Source of the DNA: Tillandsia leiboldiana
Lineage: Eukaryota > Streptophyta > Magnoliopsida > Poales > Bromeliaceae
DNA: 64,000 nt
Direction: 5' to 3'
Assembly (NCBI GenBank): GCA_029204045.2
Contig: CM055065.1
Span: 12,847,024 to 12,911,023 of the forward strand
Shown: one piece after another, positions 55,857-64,000 of the stretch
Position numbering within the stretch: the first letter of the stretch is position 1
Layout: each line of letters starts with the position of its first letter
The notes under the pieces: generated by a model
What the model saw: only the letters and a program-made list of their open reading frames with translations
Told to the model about the DNA's origin: nothing
Database searches by the model: none
Translations under genes and position numbers: made by a program

Positions 55857-58197
55857 TGTCACGCCCCAGCGTCGAAACTGCGACCCGGGCTCGCCAACAG
55901 ATCCGCCACCCATACGGGAAACCCCGTATAGACGAAGCGACTAACCTGCAAAAGAAAGATACTACACTATTCAGATATTAGAGCTGAGAAGTAAACTGCT
56001 AGAAATAAAATAAATACAACTCCACAAGTGTACAGTCCAAGTCCTCACCAAAATCATAAGTCTCTCAAAAGAAAAAGAAAAGTACAACTCTAAACCTCAC
56101 TACAAAGGTCTCTCAAAATACAACTCTCAAAAATAAAAAGGGGGTGCATCTACTCTCTCAGGAAGACGACTGGTAGGGATCTATCTCGCGACTCCCTCAC
56201 CTCGATCAGCAGGATCAGCAACAGGAACAGGAGTAGAAGTCCCTGGGGAAAAAGACACCACGACGGGTGTGAGAACTACATCCCATAGTAGTTCTCAGTG
56301 GGTGCCGCCAACAAGCCCGACGGTTTGCCCACTAAGTCTACTAGAGGCATGAAGTAACAAAAGCTATACTGAAAGGGAAAGAGCTGGAAAAATAACTCTA
56401 CAGCTACTATGCCTCAAACTAAATGCTCAAAAAGTGGAACAGATGGAAACATGATGCATCTACTAACTCTCAAATATAATCACCCAATCTACACTGACTG
56501 CCGCATAGGGTCTAGTCAAACCTGCGCCCACCTATTGCCGCACATCCACAAGAGGACGGGCCTACCGTAGGGTGTCCGTGACTGCCAAAACTGGCCCAGC
56601 TAGAGGGACTGCGTCGACAAGTCGCGATAGCAAAGTAACAGGCCCAACTCCGAAGTGGCACTCGAGGGGCGCGACCCTACCGAGGAAAGTATCAGCGCAT
56701 CTCTGTCGAGCTCAATGTGGCTCATGTAGGCTCTAGTCCAAATCCACGATCAACAAGATCGACAATAACCAACATCACATCTCTAACTCACTAGCTGGAA
56801 ATATCCAACAGCTAGGACTGCCGTCAACCCAACGGCTCCCCAAAATAGAACACCAACCTATAACGACACAACACTGACCGTCACCATAAGGGTTCGGAAA
56901 CCCCGATAGGTCGGTGCCTAGAACCCTATCAAACAAGAACAGACTCCAGGCTCCGCCTATCGAAGTTCTCGACTTCCTTATAGTTCGGAAAAACAACTCC
57001 CTCGATAAAACATGCGGAGGAAACCAACCAGGCCCGAAAGTTCCAAAAGACCAACACCTACAACCCTATCAAACAAGAATAGGTTCCAGGCACGGTCCCC
57101 GTAGCTTTCGTCCCGAAACATAAACAGAAAAGGCCCCTATAAAGAATAACACTCGACATGCAACTCACTAGCCGGGTATACTACACAACCGGCAATAATG
57201 AAGGGTCCGAGAACCCCAAAAGACTAGGACCTACAACCCTATCAAACAAGAACAGGCTCTAGGCATAGCCCCTCGTTGTTCTCGACCCAGAGAAAATGCA
57301 GCCCTTAGAACCCAGACCACTCGAACCATCTCGAGTGGGTAAGTTTATAGGAAAAGGTGACATTTATTATTGAAAGCCATTTGATCTGGGAGAAATCCAT
57401 TTTTAATGATTTTTAGTTCTTTTTAGGAAAACAATTTTGAAAACAAGTTTTATATCCAAACCTCGAAGAGCTAATGCCTTCGTCCAATCAAACAAGAACA
57501 GACTCAGGCGACCCTACGATGCTTGGAAGAAAACATTGGTTAACTAAAAATCATGTGTGTGTCCAAAAAGGTTCTGGGTTCAAGGTCCTGCTATCACTGG
57601 TAAACTGCTGCCACTAACACAGTGGCAACAAAAGAAATAAAGAACAAAACATCCCGGGATCACCGTTTACCCAAACGGCTCCCGCCACAGATGAAAGACT
57701 ACCTACAGCTACCAGACTCCACTCTGCACCCAAGCACGAGTGTAACATGCATCCCACACTAAGAGAACCCGACCACTCAGCCCACTATCCGGGTGAGGAA
57801 GACACTATGTCCAGGAATAGAGGAACAGTGTGGATGTCTAAAACATAAATAAACCTATCCCAGATGAGGGTTTTCTACTAGTCTGGTTAGACATGCAACA
57901 TATGACGGGGGTGCTAGGTCAAGTTCCAAGATAATAATACTTTAACAGATTTTAGGAAGTAGTAAATCACATGATCAATCCAACTACATCAGGAACATCA
58001 ATTCTTACATTCTAGCATGCTACACAATAAACTCACAATCATGCATAGTCCTACTATAATAGAATTAATGTCCAGTCCATCAATCTTGGAGATAAGGCCA
58101 CCCACCTGAAGGTGCTAACTGTCCAAAGTCCAACAACTGAAAATACCAGGAGCAACAACCCCCACTAATCCACAGTCCCTAAGGTCCAAAGACACTG
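55857..58197 (-). mobile_element. Ty3/gypsy LTR family B, minus orientation, 3' part
   Basis: It begins TGTCACGCCCCAGCG, the reverse complement of the family B LTR end. It carries the reverse complement of the GACGCTTCGCC...GGCGGATCTGTTGGCGAGCC block and of the GGCCTGGTGGCGGTACCCA block near 56300. Interspersed copies of AACCCTATCAAACAAGAA at 56922, 57062 and 57235 form a subrepeat. It is truncated at 58197 by the copia 5' LTR. Confidence 0.75.
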
Positions 58198-59550
58198 TGT
58201 TACGGAATTTGAGTTGGCGTAATTTCGTGAAAGGTTCAAGTCTTGAAGATTGAAGGTGAAGAAGGTTGGATCATTTAACTCAATCTCAAGAAAGAAGAAT
58301 TCAAAAGGATCAGGTATGTTTAACTAAAGATTTTTGGTGATCCGAATACTTCTTGTAGTGTAGAAACACCTGGAAGAATTTTTCATTGCATAAAAATCAA
58401 AAACTGGACATGGGACATGTTCAGGATCCGGATCAGGCATTCCAATCCGGATCCCGAAGGGTGTTCGTTCATACACTGGTTCAATCCGGATCGCAGCATT
58501 TCATGATCCGGATCCCGAACACTAGTTTTACCTTTTTACTTGCACGATCCGGATCAGGAATTGCAATCCGGATCCCGAACGTTGATGTTTGGTGAAACTG
58601 TATGAACGATCCGGATCAGCCATTTCGATCCGGATCCCGAACCATCGTTTTTCTGGAAACCGTCTTTCTTGCTACTGCAATCCGGATCGCAGAAATCCGA
58701 TCCGGATCGCCGTCCGTAAAAATTTCAGAAATGGTAGGTTTTTTATTCTTATCTCCTTCCTAGGGTTTCTAACCTATAAATAGACCCTATGATTCATTTT
58801 TCTAGGGAAAGGCCGATAAAAAGAAAAATAGGCGTCATATTCAAATATCATTTAATACGGCCTAAGATCCACACATAGAGAAGAAAGGGAATCATTAGAT
58901 ATTACTCTATGTTTCTTCATCTATATTGATTAGTTTGATTCTAGGTTTTCATACTCACATCTTGAGTTGAATCAAACTAATGAATACTTAGATGGTATTT
59001 CCTATCTATCTTTGATCTAAGTATTCGGCGGATCATCACCACCCAAAAACAACGATTTCCCCAAAATCGGCGCGTGGACTCGCGTGGCCTTGTGGATTCA
59101 AGGTGCAACCGCTCTCGTGGATTTGGAGTGAGGTACGTTCGTGGATTCGAAGCGTGCTACTGGGTGAAGACCGTGGATTCGGTCGGACGTCGTGGACTCG
59201 ACGTTGGACGCCGTGGATTCGGCGTTGGACGCAGATCGTGGATTCGAGACGCGTTGCGGAACGAGCGGAGAAGATCAACTAGGAGCGTATGGTAAAAGGT
59301 TGAGTCGTCTGTGAGTACGTTAAATCACCTTGTACGTGTTTCAATTATAGTGGATTTCACCGTGTTATCGGTCCCGTGGTTTTTTACTCCGGTTTGGAGT
59401 TTTTCCACGTAAAAATCTTGCGTGTTCTTTTATTTTTCCGCATTGGGTTTTATTGCGCAATGATTTTTTGAGTGTTTATTGTTTACACCTATTCACCCCC
59501 CTCTAGGTGTTTTTTCCCCTATATAGATCTATATTACATATAACCCAACA
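58198..59550 (+). mobile_element. Copia (Sirevirus-type) 5' LTR
   Basis: 1353 bp, TGTTACGG...ACCCAACA, followed by the PBS. Palindrome pairs run from 58425 to 58708. TATA is at 58775. The stem-loop array is at 59074-59245, with a few loop changes (GTGGACTC, GTGGATTT). It belongs with the gag-pol at 59584 onward. The 3' LTR lies outside the window. Confidence 0.93.
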
Positions 59551-59552
59551 AG

Positions 59553-59564
59553 TGGTATCAGAGC
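59553..59564 (+). other. PBS of copia element
   Basis: TGGTATCAGAGC two bases after the LTR end, a perfect initiator-tRNA-Met type site. The sequence GGGAATAGGGTTGTAAACA then leads to the gag start at 59584. Confidence 0.93.
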
Positions 59565-59583
59565 GGGAATAGGGTTGTAAACA

Positions 59584-62500
59584 ATGGTTGAAGGTGGAAA
59601 CATCAATCGACCCCCTTTCTTTGATGGAACAAATTATGCGTACTGGAAAGTACGGATGAAAGCCTTTTTAATTTCCATCGACGAACGGGTGTGGCAATCA
59701 ATTGAATTAGGATGGTCTAATCCAACTGAGATTATTTCTGATGTTCGCACCTTAAAACCTAGGTCGAAATGGACCAAGGAAGAGTTAGATTCATCTTCTT
59801 ACAATGGCAAAGGAATTAATGTTATTTTTAATGCCTTATCTCAAACTGAATTCTCTCGCGTCTCGGCATGTGAGACTGCGAAAGAAATCTGGGATGTTCT
59901 TCAGGTTACACATGAGGGAACTAACCTCGTGAAGATTCAAAAGCTGTAAATGCTTATGAGCAGATTTGACTCCATTTTTATGGCAGAAAATGAATCTTTC
60001 ACGGACTATTACACACGATTGCAAGACATCGTAAATTCATGTGCTAACCTGGGAGAGAAGATTCCAGAATTTAAAGTTGTAAGAAAGATCATAAGAACTC
60101 TTCCTGAACGATTTCGCCCAAAGGTTACAGCCATTGAAACTATTAAACACCCGGACGAAATGCGTGTAGAAGAATTAGTTGGTTCATTACAAACTTATGA
60201 AATGACATTTACTACTAACTATTCTTTGGGAAAAGCATCCTCTTCTAAGTCTTCAGGTTATGCGTTGAAAACAACTAAGGAAGAAGACACGGATTCATCC
60301 TCCTCAGACGATGATGAGAACCTATCTATGGAGGACTTTGAAAAGCAACTCGTTCTCTTGACAAGGAAGTTTCGCCGTAATTTTCGAAGGGGTAATTCAA
60401 GTAAATCTCCATCCTTCGGAAAGTCGAAGAAAGGCAAGGGTACTTCAAGTTACAAGTCAAGAAAGCAAGAGAACCTTTCAAAGGATAAGAAAAGTTCAGA
60501 GGGACAAGTCCAATGCTTCAAGTGCCGAGGATACGGCCATATCTCAACGGAGTGTCCAACTAAGAATCCGTCAAAGAAGAAAGTGATGCAAGCCGTCACT
60601 TGGGATGACAACTCAACGTCAAATGAGTCATCCTCAAGTGATGAAGAAGAAAGCGCAACGGCATTCCACGCGTCCACATCTTCACCCTTCATGTGCTTAA
60701 TGGCAAGTACATCCGAGTCATTGTCCAACTCCACTGTTGAAAAGAATGCAACGGACAATGAATCGGATGATTCGGACATTGAAAAGAGTTTGAGAGGGAG
60801 ATTGCATGTTCTCGAAGAAGAAGCAAAAAGGGCAACTTCTCTTTCAAACGCTCTTGAAGTGGAAAGGGAAAATCTGATAAAAGTAAATGTTTCCCTTCAA
60901 GAGTCCAATGAGCTTTTTGAGAAGGAACATACAAAACTGGTGGATAAAGCGGATCACTTCTCAAAGCACTACAACGAGGCTCGACAGGATAACCTGGAAA
61001 TGACAAAGACCATTTTCCAACTCAAGGATGACTTGCAGCGATTCTCTTCAGGAAGGAGTAAGTTGGATAGGCTTCTTGGTCTTGGTCAATCAAATCGGTT
61101 CGGCCTCGGGTACACTCAAACTGGAAACAGTCCAAGTTCGAGTGGGACAGTTTTTGTGCCTCAGTCGGTATCTCCTCCTCCGACACCGGAATTCAAGACG
61201 AACAACGACAACAAACCTACTTCATCCACTTTGGGATCGTCAAGATCTAAGGTATGTTTTCGTTGTGGTGTTTCAGGGCACATAAGAAGATATTGCAAGA
61301 CGGGAGTCAAACGCTCACCTCAAACACCTCTTGCAATGACTACCACAAAGGTGATTCCTCGGAAATCAATTGTAAATCAATTGACGGAAAAGAACCTTGG
61401 TAGTTCACCGCGCAAGACGACTTCATCAAGGAGCAGCAATCGCTTTAACAAGACGCTTTCACCTAGGCATATAACTTCACGACCATTACCGACGCATTCC
61501 AAAAAGGTTTGGGTGCGCAAAGGTGAAATTTTCCCTTGTCTTGTTACCAATGTTTCCTTGCATGCATATGATAGTTCGTCTTGGTATCTGGATAGCGGGT
61601 GTTCCCGTCACATGACCGGTGACAAAAATAGTTTTCAAAACTTTGAGAAAATCTCCGGAGGACTTGTTGTTTACGGAGACGGTCGGTCTTCCAAAATTGT
61701 TGGAAAAGGAACGGTAGCTATTCCAGATGGCCCGATTTTGAAAAACGTCTTATTTGTTGATGGCCTTAAGACTAACCTCATTAGCATAAGTCAACTTTGC
61801 GACAATGGTTTTTCAGTTAACTTTTTATCTGTTGAATGCGTTGTAACTGATAAGGACCATGTCTTCTTTTTAAAAGGGGTTAGATCTGAAAACAATTGTT
61901 ATGTTGTTCCAAATAAAATTTCTGAAAATTGTAACTTAGCTTCTTTGAATAATGAAACACTTTGGCATGAAAGGCTAGGTCACATAAATTTTAAGGAACT
62001 TGCTAGAATTTCAAACAAGGACGTGGTCAAGGGGGTTCCAAAACTTTTACTTAAACAAAACATTGTGTGTGGTGGTTGCCAAAAGGGACAACAGTCCAGG
62101 ACTGCTCACAAGAACTTGAACCACGTTGGTACAAAACGGCCTTTGGAACTTTTGCACATGGATTTAATGGGGCCAACTCGTCAACCATCTTTGGGAGGTA
62201 AATGGTATATTTTCTTATTGGTTGATGATTTCTCTCGATATTCTTGGGTAGCATTTTTAAAAGAGAAAGCTGATACTTTTGATTCTTTTCACGAGATTTG
62301 CCATCGTATTATGATTGAAAAGAATGAAAAGATCATTCGCGTTAGAAGTGATAGAGGTGGAGAATTCATAAATTCAAAATTCATTGATTTTTGCACTTCC
62401 AACGGTATTAAGCATGAATTCTCAGCACCCTATACACCTCAACAGAATGGTGTTGTCGAGCGCAAAAACAGGGTCGTTCAAGAGATGGCACGTGTTATGC

Positions 62501-64000
62501 TTCACAGCCGAAATTTACCGCTACATTTTTGGGCTGAAGCTGTGAACACTGCAATCTATGTAATTAATCGAGTTTATTTGCGCCCGGGAACGTTAAATAC
62601 ACCATATGAACTATGGTGTGGTAGAAAACCCAATATCAAATATTTTCGCATCTTCGGGAGTCGGTGTTACATTTTACGTGACCGTGAAAATCTTGGAAAG
62701 TTTGACTCTCGAAGTGACGAAGGGATTTTCTTGGGGTATTCTACAAATAGTAGAGCATATCGGGTATTTAACATGGAATCTAAGACGATCGTAGAATCTA
62801 TAAATGTTAAAGTAGATGAAGCTTTTCACTTTGCATCTGAAAAATCTACCCTCGATATCTCTCGAGATTATGATACACCTGCCACTGCATCTTCTCATAA
62901 TAATACTTCCAATATTAATGATGCATCTAATGGTTCTTCAAGTTTATCTGATGTGCAGGAATCGTCTCATGTACCTCCGAGTACACCGTTACCTCAAACT
63001 TTACGCATCTCCAAGGATCATCCTGAATCAAACATCATTGGAGACCCACAAGAAGGAGTTAGAACTCGGAGGCAGTTGGTTTGTGGATTCGCTTGCTACG
63101 TATCTTTAATCGAACCAAAGAACATAGATGAAGCTCTTCAGGATGACTACTGGATTAAAGCAATGCAGGAAGAGCTCCATCAATTTGAGCGAAACAAAGT
63201 CTGGGAATTAACGAAGCCTCCAAAGCAACATAATGTGATAGGTACCAAATGGATTTTCAAGAACAAGAAAAATGAGGATGGTACTATCATCAGGAACAAG
63301 GCAAGATTAGTTGCTCAAGGCTACTCTCAAGTAGAAGGTATAGACTTTGATGAAACTTTCGCCCCTGTAGCTAGACTCGAGTCCATTCGTATACTATTTG
63401 CTATTGCTTGTCATTTTAAAATCAAATTATTTCAAATGGACGTTAAGAGCGCGTTTCTAAATGGGTTTTTAAATGAGGAAGTTTATGTGGCTCAACCGAA
63501 AGGTTTTGTAGACCATAAACAACCTAACCATGTTTTTCGTTTGAAAAAGGCTCTTTACGGTCTGAAACAAGCACCGCGAGCATGGTACGAAAGGTTGACA
63601 AAGCACCTTTTGGAGAAGGGCTATACTCGAGGGGGAGCTGACAGGACTCTCTTTGTGAAGCATTATCAAAACAATTTCATTGTAGCACAAATCTATGTCG
63701 ATGACATTGTATTTGGCGCAACAAGAGATAATGATGCTTCTAAATTCGCGGAGACCATGGAAAGCGAATTTGAGATGTCCATGATGGGCGAATTGACTTA
63801 TTTTCTTGGATTGCAAATTAAACAAAATGATGAAGGTATTCACTTGTGTCAATCCAAGTATGCAATGGAGTTGGTTAAAAAGTTTGACTTAGAAAATTCG
63901 AAGGATTTTTCGACTCCAATGGGAACTAGCCACAAGGGACTTGGAAGTGAATCACATAGTGAGAATGTAGACGAGAAACTGTATCGAAGTATGATTGGAA
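59584..64000 (+). pseudogene. gag-pol: Gag-pol of the best-preserved copia element (partial at window end)
   Basis: A single reading frame from MVEGGNINRPPFF to the window edge, interrupted by one stop at 59947 (CAA to TAA, in IQKL*MLMSR). After that stop the frame checks as open at every point I translated, up to RT. Domains: gag UBN2-like; CFKCRGYGHISTEC near 60520; a coiled coil shortened by an in-frame loss of about 25 codons near 60780; CFRCGVSGHIRRYC near 61258; protease DSGCSRHMTGD near 61600; LWHERLGHINFKEL near 61965; integrase DFSRYSW, DRGGEF and PQQNGVVERKN; RT MDVKSAFLNGF and YVDD (near 63700). RNase H lies beyond the edge. Confidence 0.9.

Overview
This window is flowering-plant repeat DNA built entirely from nested LTR retrotransposons. 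I see no host gene, rRNA, tRNA or CRISPR. The evidence for a plant is: Ty1/copia elements of the Sirevirus type (gag-pol polyprotein with two zinc knuckles and a coiled coil, initiator-tRNA-Met primer site, LTRs of about 1.35 kb), chromovirus-like Ty3/gypsy elements with LTRs of 2-4 kb, and a protein resembling the 'putative plant transposon protein' family. Two runs of exactly 100 N (2147-2246 and 22853-22952) are scaffold joins, and both appear misplaced.

Layout. (1) 1-2146 is an inverted copy of a copia pol 3' half, mirrored across the first gap by 2357-4503. (2) 2247-9455 is the 3' part of a plus-strand copia element: pol, a spacer, an internal promoter-like region, an intron-like leader, an additional 490-codon ORF, and the 3' LTR. 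It ends inside an older gypsy LTR (9456-10534) followed by a gag scrap. (3) 10784-12042 is the 5' LTR of an older plus-strand copia element. Its gag (12076-13005) is interrupted in the first zinc knuckle and resumes at 31041-32368. (4) The interruption is a minus-strand copia element, 13006-31035, flanked by the 5-bp target-site duplication AAATC. Its interior appears twice (15846-22852 and 22953-29943), almost certainly because two overlapping contigs were joined by a gap. The real element would be about 10.9 kb. (5) 32369-58197 is a heap of gypsy elements: LTR pieces of four sequence families (called A, B, B' and D here), one recognisable element with 4.2-kb LTRs (40437-52919), and decayed gag and pol remnants. 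(6) 58198-64000 is the 5' two-thirds of the best-preserved copia element, running off the window.

How the parts work together. The copia family has the usual gag-protease-integrase-RT-RNase H polyprotein, plus an extra gene between pol and the 3' LTR. That gene seems to have its own transcription unit: paired GATCCGGATC palindromes like those in the LTR U3, a TATA box, and a 5' UTR intron with a consensus donor. The extra protein exists in two forms with the same ends but different middles (490 and 272 codons). The transcribed part of every copia LTR here also carries an array of eight small stem-loops sharing the loop GTGGATTC, with stem changes between copies that preserve pairing. These two features are the most likely undescribed biology in the window. 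Coordinates of LTR ends rest on TG/CA-type termini, PBS and PPT; family comparisons were made by eye.
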